Shown here piece after piece: positions 26,901-36,024 of a DNA stretch of 64,000 nucleotides. Below the pieces are notes generated by a model. It was not told where the DNA came from. It worked only from the letters and a program-made list of their open reading frames with translations, and searched no databases. A program made the position numbers and the translations under genes. The DNA is taken from NCBI GenBank assembly GCA_041390465.1, contig JAWKPW010000001.1:124001-188000 (forward strand), written 5' to 3'. Each line of letters starts with the position of its first letter. Positions within the stretch are counted from its first letter, which is position 1. The stretch comes from JAABRU01 sp041390465 (GTDB taxonomy: Bacteria; Desulfobacterota; Desulfobacteria; Desulfobacterales; Desulfococcaceae).

Positions 26901-28993
26901 ATCTGTGCTCTTTCTCTGCGATCCGCTGTTTCCCTCTGCCCGGTTTTGCCTCCGCTGATTTCCTCAGGATTGTCCAGTATAAACTTTTTCATCATTTTCT
27001 GCAAACCCTCTGACAAAAATTTCAGTCTGTCACTGATCTCGGAAATATGCGAGATGGCCTCTGAATTCTGGCCGGCACCCTGGGATATTTCCCTGAGGGC
27101 AATCACAATCTGCTCGGTCGCGGATTTCTGCTGATGGGTGGACAGGGAAATCTGCCGGGCCGCATCTGTGGTGGATTTGGCTCCGCTGAGGATCTCATTG
27201 AGGCGATCCACCGTGTGTGTAAAGAGATTCAGCCCCTCCCGAATCCCTCTGGTTCCGGCTTCCGAGGCCACCACCATATGGTGCACGGCTTCGCGTATCT
27301 CATTCATTTTTCCCTCGATTTCCCCTGTGGATTCGGTAACGGAATCAGCCAGTCTCCGGATTTCGGACGCGACCACACCGAAACGCCTGCCTTTTTCCCC
27401 GGCAGCAGCAGCCTCTATGCTGGCATTGAACGCGATAAGCCGGGTCTGATCCGCTATGTTGTCAATAAATCCCATGATTTTGGTGATCTCATCGGTTTTG
27501 TTGCGCAGCGCGTTGATTTCTTCCACATTGTGCCGGTTTTCCTCACTGATTTTGTTCATTTTTTCCCTGAGAATCTCCAGAGACTGAACCTCTTCCTGTG
27601 TACTGTTGAGGGTGGAACCCGCGATGTCCACCACTGTTTCCGAATTCTGCGCTATCTGGGCTGAGGTTGCGGAAAATTCCTCCATGGTGGCAGAAATTTC
27701 ACTCACAGAGGCAGACTGCTGGGTGACAGTTGCTGACTGTTCACGCAGGGCCGCGGAAATCCGCTCAATGGAATCCCCGAGTTCCGCGGCCATGCGGGAA
27801 ATCTCTCCGAGCATCCGATCCATGTGAAAACACATTTTGTCCAGCACGCCTGCCAGTTCCCCCATCTCATCCTTCTGGGGCAGAGACAGGCGCAGAGTCA
27901 GATCCCCGCGGGTGATTTCTTTGACAAAACGGGTAATCTGATTCACGGGTCTGTGGATGACAAAAAAGAGAATCACAAAAGTTATTCCCCCGCCCGCGGC
28001 GATAATTCCGACCAGCAGAAGGGAAATGCTCAGCGTGACAGAAGAGAGGATTTCATTCTGACGGGAAATGTCAATGTCAAAGGCAAGAACCCCGATCTGC
28101 CTGTTTTTGTAGTCCGTGAGAGGAAACGCAGCCCAGGTCTGCTTTCCGGCACAGGTCAGGAACAGTTCCTTCCGTCCCCCATCCAGCAGAGGCAGAATCT
28201 CAGCCGGATCCTCCCATTGCGCGCTTTCCCCACCGGATACCCGCACATAGCGGTTTCCGATGACCGGATGTTTCTGTGAATCATGAAGCAGATGGGTGAT
28301 GGGCAGAAGTTCGGCATTCATAAAAAGCTGAAATTCCTGATGCCGGTCATCAGAGAAGATGGTTTTCAGCAGGGGATCAAAATCCAGCAGAATCTCGGCT
28401 GATCCAAGATGCTTTCTCTGAAAATTTTTTACAGGCATGACCCCCCGAATGGCAAAACCTCCCCGTCCCGGCTCAATGCCTTTGACAGTTTTTCCGGTCC
28501 GGTTCACATCCGTAACAGTGTTCCGGAATCCGGATATGTCATCAGAAAGGTCTTTCCACTGCCCGTTCACCTGAATCTGTTTTTCCAGCCACAGGCGCAC
28601 CAGGCTCCGGCCGTTGGGCAGGTGAAAGTGAAGTTTGAGTCTCTCTCCGGTCAGTGCCGAATACCCATCCAGAATATCCTTCAGATCCCGGCGCAGCATT
28701 TCCCTGGCAAGCTGTGCGTCCGGATCGTTTTCATTTTCCATGTTCCCTTTGTGCGCTGTCTCAAACGCGGCAATGACCCCGGTCATTTTTGTGAAAAGAG
28801 AAGTTTTTTCCAAAGACTGTTCAGCAGCGTCCGCAATGCGGCCCTGAATCTCATCTCTCCGGTTTTCAGCCATCTGACGGATATAATCCTGCCGCAGTTC
28901 GGCAAACTGGCGGAAAATGATCAGGGTGCACACTGCGCTCAGCAGAACCACTGCTGCCAGTACAGGGAAAAATATCTTTTTCCGGATGCTCAT
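26897..28993 (-). CDS. Methyl-accepting chemotaxis protein with large periplasmic sensor
   Basis: About 698 residues from 28993, where GGAAGGAG stands close to the ATG. Membrane helix at about 8-30, periplasmic sensor of some 300 residues (dCache-like; contains a WAAFPLTDYKNRQIGVLAFD segment), second helix near 350-375 (SISLLLVGIIAAGGGITFV), HAMP, then a long signalling coiled coil with the conserved tip (NASIEAAAAGEKGRRFGVVA). It heads the operon and supplies the input. Its ligand cannot be told. The N-terminal extension to 29176 lies inside a repeat and is spurious. Confidence 0.93.
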   Translation of the reverse strand: MSIRKKIFFPVLAAVVLLSAVCTLIIFRQFAELRQDYIRQMAENRRDEIQGRIADAAEQSLEKTSLFTKMTGVIAAFETAHKGNMENENDPDAQLAREMLRRDLKDILDGYSALTGERLKLHFHLPNGRSLVRLWLEKQIQVNGQWKDLSDDISGFRNTVTDVNRTGKTVKGIEPGRGGFAIRGVMPVKNFQRKHLGSAEILLDFDPLLKTIFSDDRHQEFQLFMNAELLPITHLLHDSQKHPVIGNRYVRVSGGESAQWEDPAEILPLLDGGRKELFLTCAGKQTWAAFPLTDYKNRQIGVLAFDIDISRQNEILSSVTLSISLLLVGIIAAGGGITFVILFFVIHRPVNQITRFVKEITRGDLTLRLSLPQKDEMGELAGVLDKMCFHMDRMLGEISRMAAELGDSIERISAALREQSATVTQQSASVSEISATMEEFSATSAQIAQNSETVVDIAGSTLNSTQEEVQSLEILREKMNKISEENRHNVEEINALRNKTDEITKIMGFIDNIADQTRLIAFNASIEAAAAGEKGRRFGVVASEIRRLADSVTESTGEIEGKMNEIREAVHHMVVASEAGTRGIREGLNLFTHTVDRLNEILSGAKSTTDAARQISLSTHQQKSATEQIVIALREISQGAGQNSEAISHISEISDRLKFLSEGLQKMMKKFILDNPEEISGGKTGQRETADRRERAQI

Positions 28994-29010
28994 TGTCTCC
29001 TTCCTTTCAG

Positions 29011-29205
29011 AAGCTGTTTTAAAAATCCGACACCTGCGGTTTTCCCGGAGTGCAAAAGTTAAGCCCCGAAGCGGGCGATCTTCTGCCGTTTTGCGAAAAA
29101 CCGGCCTCCGGCCCCAATTTTCGCACTCCTCAATTATTCCTGAAACTGTGAACTGAATTGAAAAAAATCCCGGCATCAGAACCAGCCGATATTTTTAAGG
29201 TGATT
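29011..29205. repeat. 198-bp MITE-like repeat, first copy
   Basis: Starts AAGCTGTTTTAAAAATCCGA and closely follows the copy at 53444-53641 over most of its length, including GGAGTGCAAAAGTTAA and GAAAAACCGG blocks. The right end is altered here. It directly precedes the receptor gene start and may hold or displace its promoter. Confidence 0.65.
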
Positions 29206-29240
29206 TCTGAAAATGAATGTCCCTGCTCAGTCACCTGAAC

Positions 29241-29271
29241 GATTTGACAACTTTTGAAAAGTTGTCAAATC
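29241..29271. repeat. TTTGACAAC palindromic repeat
   Basis: GATTTGACAACTTTT followed by AAAAGTTGTCAAATC, an almost perfect 15-bp stem. It lies in the spacer between the divergent receptor and OmpA genes. Confidence 0.6.
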
Positions 29272-29344
29272 CGGGGGATGTTCTTTTCCGGAAATCGGCT
29301 GAAACAGTCTCTCATAAAAACAGAATCGGGATCGCTCACTGTCT

Positions 29345-29485
29345 TTATATAGTATTTAAGATAATAAATTTGGGGTTCCGAGCAGGTTGGGGTGAGGAAC
29401 GAATCCCAGCAGATTCAGGATGCTGGGGTTCACTTCGTTCACCCCAACCCACCCAAAACAATTATCTTGAAACCTATATATAGAA
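29345..29485. repeat. MITE-like element with ATATAG...AAGATAAT termini and nested palindrome
   Basis: The left end TATATAGTATTTAAGATAAT and the right end ATTATCTTGAAACCTATATA are inverted copies. The inner part holds a second palindrome (29385-29449; GGTTGGGGTGAGGAACGAA with its complement) also found at 5583-5643. Confidence 0.6.
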
Positions 29486-29733
29486 TGAATCCATCTCCCT
29501 TACAATGGATTTTTTGCACAGAAATCAGAAAAAAAGAAAACAAAGGGACAGGGGAAAATGAAAATCTGAAAGCAGAACCTTCAGACCCGGCAACTGTGCC
29601 CAAATATCTTTTTTTCTATAAAATACAAAATATTAAATCCAAAAAGCAGAAAAAAATTCCCGGTTTTTGGAATAAATGTATTGATTTTTGTTGCAAAATC
29701 GGTATGAATAACATGATTTTTTTTCAGATAATG

Positions 29734-29762
29734 TTTCCTGTTTGCCCGGATTCTGCTATAAT
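29734..29762 (+). promoter_or_regulatory. Possible promoter of the OmpA-family gene
   Basis: A perfect TATAAT (29757-29762) stands 114 nt ahead of the ATG. A -35 box is weak (TTTCCT at 29734-29739, 17 nt away). Support is limited to the -10 box and the position. Confidence 0.35.
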
Positions 29763-29876
29763 GATTTTATAATGCCGGACAGGATGCACCGCAAAAGGGC
29801 ATTTGCGGATTTTCAGGATATTTTTTTCCGGAAATCCGGGATGATAATCTCTTATAACCAATTCAAGGAGGGAAAG

Positions 29877-31004
29877 ATGAAAAAGAAGAAAATGATGTTT
29901 TGTGTGTCGCTTTGCTGCGCTGTACTTCTGTTTTCAGGACTTTTTGCCGGAACCGCATTGTCGGAAGTCCGGCAGGGTTCTGCTTCCCTGAGTCTCATGG
30001 GAGGCGGATATTTCTTTGATGACGAACTGGATGTGCTGGATAAGGGTATCTCCGGCGGTCTGGGGCTGAGTTACAGTTTTACCCCCAATCTGGCAGCGGA
30101 ACTGGGCTTCACCTTCATTTATGAGGAAGCGGATCTGTGCTGCTGTGAGGACAGGGATTTTGAGGTGTACGCGTATCAGCCCCGTGCGGATCTTCTCTAC
30201 CACATCATGCCGGAGAGCAGATTTGTGCCCTATCTGGCCGCAGGCGTGGCTTATATGCTCTATGATGATGACAATCTTGATCCGCTGGAAATTGATGACA
30301 CCGTGCAGGCCAATGCAGGCCTCGGCGCAAAATTTTTTCTGACGGACAATATCGGACTTCGGGCAGATGCCCGTTATTATTATGGATTTGAGGATTCCAG
30401 CAGCGAATACGCCCTTACTGCGGGTCTGGTTTTTCAGATGGGCGGGGCACGGAAGGCAGAGGAGCCCTGCGCTGATACCGACAATGACGGGGTCTGTGAC
30501 GATGTGGATCGCTGCCCGGATACGCCCGCGGGTGCTGAGGTGGACAGTGCAGGCTGCACCAAGGCAGAACCCTATGTGAAAATGGAAAAAACAGAGGGCA
30601 CAGGCCAGGTCATGGAAAAGAGTGACGAACCTGCTCCCGCACCTGTCCCTGCTCCGGCTCCGGAAATGATGAGTGTCACGGTATGGTTTGATTTTGATCG
30701 CACGATCATCAAATCCGAATACCGCGCCAGACTGGAGGAGTTTGCCGCTTTCATGCAGCAGTATCCGGATACCCGTGCGGTAATCGAGGGACATACGGAC
30801 AGTGTCGGTTCGGAACGTTACAATCTCCGTCTGTCTGAAAAAAGAGCCCAAAGCGTGAAACGCTATCTGACAGAGCATTTCGGCATTGACCCGGCCCGCA
30901 TCTCAATACAGGGCTTTGGGGAATCCCGGCCCGAGGCCACAAACAAAACCGCTGCCGGCAGGGCTCAGAACCGCCGGGCGATTTCCATCACGATTCTGAA
31001 GTAG
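29877..31004 (+). CDS. OmpA-family outer-membrane protein with thrombospondin-type-3 linker
   Basis: 375 residues. Signal peptide (about 1-28), eight-stranded OmpA-like barrel (29-195; GGLGLSYSFTPNLAAELGF and similar), a calcium-binding type-3 segment DTDNDGVCDDVDRCPDTPAG, a Pro/Ala hinge (PAPVPAPAPE) and a C-terminal OmpA peptidoglycan-binding domain (WFDFDRTIIKSEY, IEGHTDSVGSERYNLRLSE, GFGESRPEATN). It ties the outer membrane to the cell wall. The ATG at 29877 is backed by AAGGAGGG upstream. A CCC motif (DLCCCEDRD) in the barrel is unusual. Monocistronic, followed by a palindrome that may terminate it. Confidence 0.93.
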   Translation: MKKKKMMFCVSLCCAVLLFSGLFAGTALSEVRQGSASLSLMGGGYFFDDELDVLDKGISGGLGLSYSFTPNLAAELGFTFIYEEADLCCCEDRDFEVYAYQPRADLLYHIMPESRFVPYLAAGVAYMLYDDDNLDPLEIDDTVQANAGLGAKFFLTDNIGLRADARYYYGFEDSSSEYALTAGLVFQMGGARKAEEPCADTDNDGVCDDVDRCPDTPAGAEVDSAGCTKAEPYVKMEKTEGTGQVMEKSDEPAPAPVPAPAPEMMSVTVWFDFDRTIIKSEYRARLEEFAAFMQQYPDTRAVIEGHTDSVGSERYNLRLSEKRAQSVKRYLTEHFGIDPARISIQGFGESRPEATNKTAAGRAQNRRAISITILK

Positions 31005-31049
31005 GAAGCCCGCCCCTTTAAGGCGAGTTACGGAAAAGAACATCCCTGA

Positions 31050-31080
31050 GATTTGACAACTTTTCAAAAGTTGTCAAATC
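31050..31080. repeat. TTTGACAAC palindromic repeat, probable terminator of the OmpA gene
   Basis: GATTTGACAACTTTT and AAAAGTTGTCAAATC form a 15-bp stem 46 nt after the OmpA stop, followed by TTTC. Confidence 0.55.
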
Positions 31081-31123
31081 TTTCAGGTGACGGAACAGGC
31101 AGATTCCTTTTCAGAACGCACCT

Positions 31124-31337
31124 GGTACATGACCACGTTGAATTTTATGGGATTACAAACTGAATTTTTCAAAAAATTCAGTTTGTTAATCAGACAGCGA
31201 TTCTCTTAAAGCTAATGTGGTTATGCACTGGTACATGACCACGTTGAATTTTATAGGATCAAAAACTGAATTTTTTAAAAAAATTCAGTTTTTTAATCAC
31301 TGTTTCATCCTATAAAAACTAAGTTGTTTATGTACTG
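31124..31337. repeat. Two adjacent copies of the ACATGACCACGTT palindromic element
   Basis: Copy one (31124-31230) matches 179-282 closely. Copy two (31231-31337) shares the ends GTACATGACCACGTTGAATT and GTTTATGTAC but has a different, more perfectly palindromic middle (TTTATAGGATCAAAAACTG with its complement). They are separated only by GG, so one inserted beside the other or they arose by duplication. Confidence 0.65.
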
Positions 31338-31356
31338 GGACAAATCCGGACGAATC

Positions 31357-31385
31357 CCCCTGAGAGGTTCCGGAACCCTCAGGGG
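31357..31385. other. CCCCTGAGAGGTTCC hairpin upstream of minC
   Basis: CCCCTGAGAGGTTCC and GGAACCCTCAGGGG form a stem. It resembles the AACCCT(A/G)AG hairpins at 38614 and 44126. Position 150 nt ahead of minC. Confidence 0.5.
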
Positions 31386-31533
31386 CGGAAAAGGATTTTT
31401 TTCAACCCGTAACAGATTGTCATCACTGTTCACACGGCAGAACAGGCGGAAGGGGAAGCAGCGGCAAAGAGGAATTTTCTGTCCGCACTCCGGTTTTCAT
31501 GCCCTGTTGTCTCCATCCGGTTCAGGGACAGTT

Positions 31534-32253
31534 ATGGAAAAAACAGACCCGGAAGAATCCGGCAGATCGGAAAAGGCAGCGGTACGGATCAAAGGCGTGG
31601 GCAGCAGTCTGTGGGTAACGGTGGATCCGGACGAACCGCGGGAACGTCTGCGCAGGGAACTGGACAGACTGTTCCGGGCACTGCATCAGCCCGCTGTCAA
31701 TCCCCGTGTGATCCTTGATGCCGGAAAAAACCGGGACAGCGATGATTTGATTGCGGAACTGTCAGCATATCTGACAGAAAGCTGGGGGGTGGCAGAGGTT
31801 TCACAGCCGCCGGACAAAGTTTCTCAGTCAGGGAACGGAGAAGAAGGAACTCGGAAACGGGATATGGATTATTCCTGGCATCATCAACAGACAGAAGTGC
31901 TCCTGCTCAGCGGCCGGATCCGTTCCGGACAGAAGGTGAATGCTGTCAACCATCTGGTCATACTCGGAGATGTCAATCCCGGTGCCGAGGTGCTGGCCGG
32001 AGGGGATATCCTGATTCTGGGAAGTCTTCTGGGCACAGCCATTGCCGGGCAGCCGGACAATGAGGAAGCAATTGTGCTGGCCCTGGATTTCCGGCCCACC
32101 CAGGTGCAGATTGGCAGTTATGTTGCAGCAGGGCCCCCTTCCTCACCCGGCAAAATGATTGAATTCGCACATGTGGAAAAAGGGCGCATTGTGGTGGAAA
32201 AATATCTGGAAGCCAATCCCTTTGGCCGCCTGCCCTGGCCGGTGGTCAGATGA
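31534..32253 (+). CDS. minC: Septum-site inhibitor MinC
   Basis: About 239 residues. The N-terminal FtsZ-antagonist domain is divergent (VRIKGVGSSLWVTVDPDEP... PRVILDAGKNRDSDDL). The C-terminal domain is a clear MinC beta-helix: LLSGRIRSGQKVNAVNHLVI, LGDVNPGAEVLAGGDILILG, GSLLGTAIAGQPDNEEA. It binds MinD and blocks Z-ring formation away from midcell. The ATG at 31534 follows AGGGA; the longer frame reaches back into repeats and is not credible. It heads the minCDE operon, 106 nt before minD. Confidence 0.93.
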   Translation: MEKTDPEESGRSEKAAVRIKGVGSSLWVTVDPDEPRERLRRELDRLFRALHQPAVNPRVILDAGKNRDSDDLIAELSAYLTESWGVAEVSQPPDKVSQSGNGEEGTRKRDMDYSWHHQQTEVLLLSGRIRSGQKVNAVNHLVILGDVNPGAEVLAGGDILILGSLLGTAIAGQPDNEEAIVLALDFRPTQVQIGSYVAAGPPSSPGKMIEFAHVEKGRIVVEKYLEANPFGRLPWPVVR

Positions 32254-32359
32254 TAATTCAGTGTCAGAGGTTCGGGTTCACAGAAGCCATGACAAGTCTG
32301 CGGGTTTCACCCGTGTTCAATGGGACAGACCATAAGATCAAGAAAAAAAGAGGTTCGCT

Positions 32360-33160
32360 TTGGAAGGGAAAATCATAGTCGTCACTTCGGGCAAGGGCGG
32401 TGTGGGCAAAACCACAGCCACCGCTTCTCTGGGCGCTGCCCTGGCACTGGAGGGGAAAAAAGTGGTGGTGGTGGATATGGATATCGGGCTCAGAAACCTG
32501 GATGTGGTCATGGGCCTGGAAAACCGCATTGTCTTCAACGTGGTGGATGCCGTAAAGGGAAAGTGCAAACTCAAACAGGCGGCCATCAAGGATCGGCGGA
32601 TGGAAAACCTTTTTCTGATTCCTGCATCCCAGAGCGACAACAAGGATGTGCTTTCCCCGGAAGAAATGGTAAGCTTCGGGAAAATGCTGCGCCGGCATTT
32701 CGAGTATATCCTCATAGACTGCCCCGCGGGCATTGAAAAAGGTTTTGAAAACTCTGTGGCCGCGGCAGATGAGGCTTTGGTCATCTGCACGCCCGAAGTT
32801 TCGGCTGTCCGGGATGCGGATCGCGTCATCGGTCTGCTTCTGGCAAAATCCATTCCGCCCAAGCTGATTGTCAACCGAATCATTCCCCTGATGGTGGAAA
32901 GAGGGGATATGCTCAGTCACACAGACATGGTGGATGTGCTGTCCATTGAACTCATTGGGCTGGTGGAGATGGACGACAATGTGGTCATCTCCACCAATAC
33001 AGGCAACCCATTGGTTTTGCAGAAGGATTCCAAAGCAGGAGAGGCTTTTCGGCGCATTGCCATGCGTATAAACGGAAACACGGATGTTCCCATACAGGTT
33101 CCCCAGTCCCAGAAGAGTTTTTTCAAAAAAATCCGCAGCAAACTCGGTCTTGGGGGATAA
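32360..33160 (+). CDS. minD: Septum-site determining ATPase MinD
   Basis: 266 residues from a TTG start, with AAAGAGG upstream. Deviant Walker A TSGKGGVGKTT, switch regions DMDIGLRNLDVVMG and DCPAGIEKGFE, and a C-terminal amphipathic membrane-targeting helix (SFFKKIRSKLGLGG). MinD-ATP binds the membrane, recruits MinC, and is released by MinE, which gives pole-to-pole oscillation. Length and motifs are fully typical, so the Min system here is complete. Confidence 0.97.
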   Translation: MEGKIIVVTSGKGGVGKTTATASLGAALALEGKKVVVVDMDIGLRNLDVVMGLENRIVFNVVDAVKGKCKLKQAAIKDRRMENLFLIPASQSDNKDVLSPEEMVSFGKMLRRHFEYILIDCPAGIEKGFENSVAAADEALVICTPEVSAVRDADRVIGLLLAKSIPPKLIVNRIIPLMVERGDMLSHTDMVDVLSIELIGLVEMDDNVVISTNTGNPLVLQKDSKAGEAFRRIAMRINGNTDVPIQVPQSQKSFFKKIRSKLGLGG

Positions 33161-33171
33161 GGAGGCCGCTT

Positions 33172-33450
33172 ATGTTCAACGGACTGTTCCGAAAATTTTC
33201 CGGCAGAAACAAAGACAGCAAAGAAGTTGCCAAAAAGCGGCTCAAATTTGCCCTGATTTACGACAAGCTTGAAGTGTCTGATGATATTATCAAAAATCTG
33301 CACAAAGACATTGTGGAGGTGATCTCCCGTTATTTTGAAATCGATCAGGACGCATTCAAGCTTGATATCCGGAGATCAGATGAACTGTCCGCTCTTGTGG
33401 TAAACACTCCGATTTTGTCAGCCAAACGCAGCAGGTCATCTTCCGACTGA
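33172..33450 (+). CDS. minE: Cell division topological specificity factor MinE
   Basis: 92 residues. N-terminal membrane-targeting segment (MFNGLFRKF), the MinD-binding region KKRLKFALIYDK, and the dimerising C-terminal domain with DIVEVISRYFEID and ALVVNTPIL. AAGGAGG precedes the ATG; it lies 11 nt after minD. It stimulates MinD ATPase and restricts MinC to the poles. The gene ends 2 nt from the convergent ferredoxin-type gene. Confidence 0.95.
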   Translation: MFNGLFRKFSGRNKDSKEVAKKRLKFALIYDKLEVSDDIIKNLHKDIVEVISRYFEIDQDAFKLDIRRSDELSALVVNTPILSAKRSRSSSD

Positions 33451-33452
33451 AC

Positions 33453-34169
33453 TTACATGATTTTTCCCTTTTTGCTGATGACTATCTCTCTGTGAGGAAT
33501 TTTCTTTCCCGCTTTCTCCATTCCCCTGCGGATAATTGAGGGCATGGCACTGCAGCAGGGCACTTCCATATAAACACTGGCAATGCTGCGGATGTCAGCC
33601 AGCGTGAAGATCTCGGCAAATCTTTGGACATACATCTGCACATCGTCAAATTTGGGACATCCCATCATCACGACTTTTCCTTTGATCAGATCCCGGTGCA
33701 GTGCGGCATACGCGGCCGCACAGCAGTCTGCCAGCACCAGAATGTCCGCATGTTTCAGAAAGGGGGCATCCGGCGGAATCAGACGGATTTTTACCGGCCA
33801 GTGGGACAGAAAAGAGGGAACATCACCTTTGCCTGTCTCCGGAACCGCATCCAGAGGTGCAAAGACCTGTATCTGGGAGGAAGGGCATCCGCAGCCCATT
33901 TTCTCTGCCGCCTGCTTTTTTTCCCTTTCCTCCAGATATTTTTCCACAGCGATCTCGTCAAATTCCTCAGCTTCCCTTTCCACAATTTTCAGCGCGCCTG
34001 TGGGACATTCCCCTATGCAGGCTCCGAGCCCGTCACAGAATCTTTCTGCCACCACTTTGGCTTTTCCGTCAGCAATCTCCAAAGCGCCTTCCGCACATCC
34101 GGTAACGCACTGACCGCAGCCGTCACACAGTTCTTCATCAATTTCTATTATTTTTCTCATCACCTTCAT
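33453..34169 (-). CDS. 2x[4Fe-4S] ferredoxin-type protein with Cys-rich C-terminal domain
   Basis: 238 residues. Two ferredoxin cluster motifs at the N-terminus: CDGCGQCVTGCAEGAL (about 15-30) and CDGLGACIGECPTGAL (about 45-60). The rest holds further Cys sites: MGCGCPSSQ, LADCCAAAYA, MMGCPKFDD and EVPCCSAMPS. These could hold another cluster or a redox pair. GGAGG lies 7 nt before the ATG. Proteins of this shape occur in anaerobes, but the reaction is unknown; an electron-transfer or reductase-maturation role is possible. Not part of a longer operon. Confidence 0.8.
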   Translation of the reverse strand: MKVMRKIIEIDEELCDGCGQCVTGCAEGALEIADGKAKVVAERFCDGLGACIGECPTGALKIVEREAEEFDEIAVEKYLEEREKKQAAEKMGCGCPSSQIQVFAPLDAVPETGKGDVPSFLSHWPVKIRLIPPDAPFLKHADILVLADCCAAAYAALHRDLIKGKVVMMGCPKFDDVQMYVQRFAEIFTLADIRSIASVYMEVPCCSAMPSIIRRGMEKAGKKIPHREIVISKKGKIM

Positions 34170-34214
34170 GATTTCCCTCCTGTTTTGCTTATCCCTGTTC
34201 TGTTAATGCGAATT

Positions 34215-34355
34215 AATACCGATTCTTCATTGAAACCAGACTTTTCGGAAGGCAATGCCGATTCATCGCCGATTTTATACGGTGCTTTCAGTTTATTGTG
34301 ACCTTTGTGCCATCTTCGTGTCCTTTGTGGTTAAAATTCAAGGAGATTCAGTATA
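34215..34355. repeat. MITE-like element with ATACCGATTC termini
   Basis: ATACCGATTCTTCATTGAAA at the left, CAAGGAGATTCAGTAT at the right, GTGACCTTTGTGCCATCTTC inside. The internal and right part recurs at 37066-37170. Confidence 0.65.
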
Positions 34356-34566
34356 AGATACAAGATTTGACAACTTTCAAAAACCTGTCAAATCTTCAAC
34401 TCCTCTTTTGTTTGCATTAAACAGCAATGTGCAAAAATAGGCATTGACTTAAATCAAGTCTGCACAAGAGATTTTGAGGCTGAAAATTTTTGTGACCTTT
34501 GTGCCCTCTCTGTGTTCTCTGCGGTTGAAACAAACCGAAAGCACAGTTTCAAAGGCAGATCGGTAC

Positions 34567-35800
34567 CAACGCATGATTATAATAAGTACCCAGTCATATA
34601 TTTTTTAACCACAAGGAACACAAAGAAAGCACAAAGGACACAAAGTTTTGTCTGTGTTTTCCTGAATGATCTGTCAAAAAATTTTTGGACAGGCACTTAT
34701 TGGACTGTCAAATAAGTTTCTTTGCTCAGGAGCCGTTAGTTTGACAACTTTTGGTTGTCAAATCTGAATTAATGAAAGAACTTTTTGACAGACCACTTAT
34801 ACCGATTCGCCTTTGATTTTATGCAGTGCTGCGGGTTTTTGTGATCTTTGTGCCATCTTTGTGTCCTTTGGTTAAATACAATCCGGCGGAACGCATGGTT
34901 TCAAAGGGAGAATCGGCATATTGCCCTTTTCGACATCTCGGTTTAATCCTCATAACGCATGATTATAAGTACCTGGTCATATATTTTTTAACCACAAGGA
35001 ACACAAAGAACACAAAGTTTTGTCTGTGTTTTTTCTGATGATCTGTCCAAAAAATTTTTGGACAGGCACTTATACCGATTCGCCGTTTATTTTATACAGT
35101 GCCATAGGTTTTGTGATCTTTGTGCCATCTTTGTGTCCTTTGTGGTTAAATAAATCGGCGGAACGCATGGTTTCAAGGGAGAATCGGCATATTGCCCACT
35201 TTTCGCCAGCTCAGTTTCATCCTCATAACGCATGATTATAAGTACCTGGTCATATATTTTTTAACCACAAAGAACACAAAGAAAGCACAAAGGACACAAA
35301 GTTTTGTCTGTGTTTTTCCCCAATGATCTGTCAAAAAATTTTTGGACAGGCACTTATGCCGATTCGCCGTTGATTTTATGCAGTGCCGCAGGTTTTTTGT
35401 GATCTTTGTGCCATCTTTGTGTCCTTTGTGGTTAAATAAATCCGGCGGAACGCATGGTTTCAAGGGAGAATCGGCATATTGCCCACTTTTCGATATCTCA
35501 GTTTAATCCTCATAACGCATGATTATAAGTACCCTGTCCTATATTTTTTAACCACAAAGAACACAAAGAAAGCACAAAGGACACAAAGTTTTTGTCTGTG
35601 TTTTTCCCCAATGATCTGTCAAAAAATTTTTGGACAGGCACTTATACCGATTCGCCGTTGATTTTATACAGTGCCGCAGGTTTTTTGTGACCTTTGTGCC
35701 ATCTTTGTGTCCTTTGCGGTAAAACAAATCCCGGCGGAACGCATGGTTTCAAGGGAGAATCGGCATATTGCCCACTTTCCGATCTCTCCGGTTTAATCCA
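34567..35800. repeat. Long tandem array of ~275-390 bp units
   Basis: Units begin at AACGCATGATTATAA: 34567, 34954, 35227 and 35514. Each has two halves. The first holds ACCACAAAGAACACAAAGAA and AAAAAATTTTTGGACAGGCA; the second is a MITE-like block from ACCGATTCGCCGTTGAT to GGGAGAATCGGCATATTGCC. The halves contain inverted versions of CACAAAGGACACAAAG, so each unit can fold. The first unit has an insert (34694-34800) with a TTTGACAAC palindrome. No gene, no spacer variation of CRISPR type. Confidence 0.8.
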
Positions 35801-36024
35801 GTAATTTCCGGTTAGGTTTTTGCATATAACCAATAAGACTTTCTTTGTTCTTTGAAAAATTGTTCTTCAAACTTGCTTTCACCTCTTCGTAATTCATTTT
35901 TGAATTTGTATTCGAAACTCTGACCCTTTTAATGCTGACCGGTTCATTATGCTGCTGCTTGCAGCAGTATATTTATAGCGGAATAAGTAATTAAACCTGC
36001 CAGTATCCAGACCGTAAACCATGC

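Noticed and set aside
29500..29740. Short ORF 29392-29772 upstream of the OmpA gene
   Set aside because: Runs through a repeat, very Lys/Asn-rich, no ribosome site, no similarity noticed.
34567..35800. CRISPR array
   Set aside because: Units are about 280 bp and repeat throughout; no short repeats with unique spacers and no cas genes.
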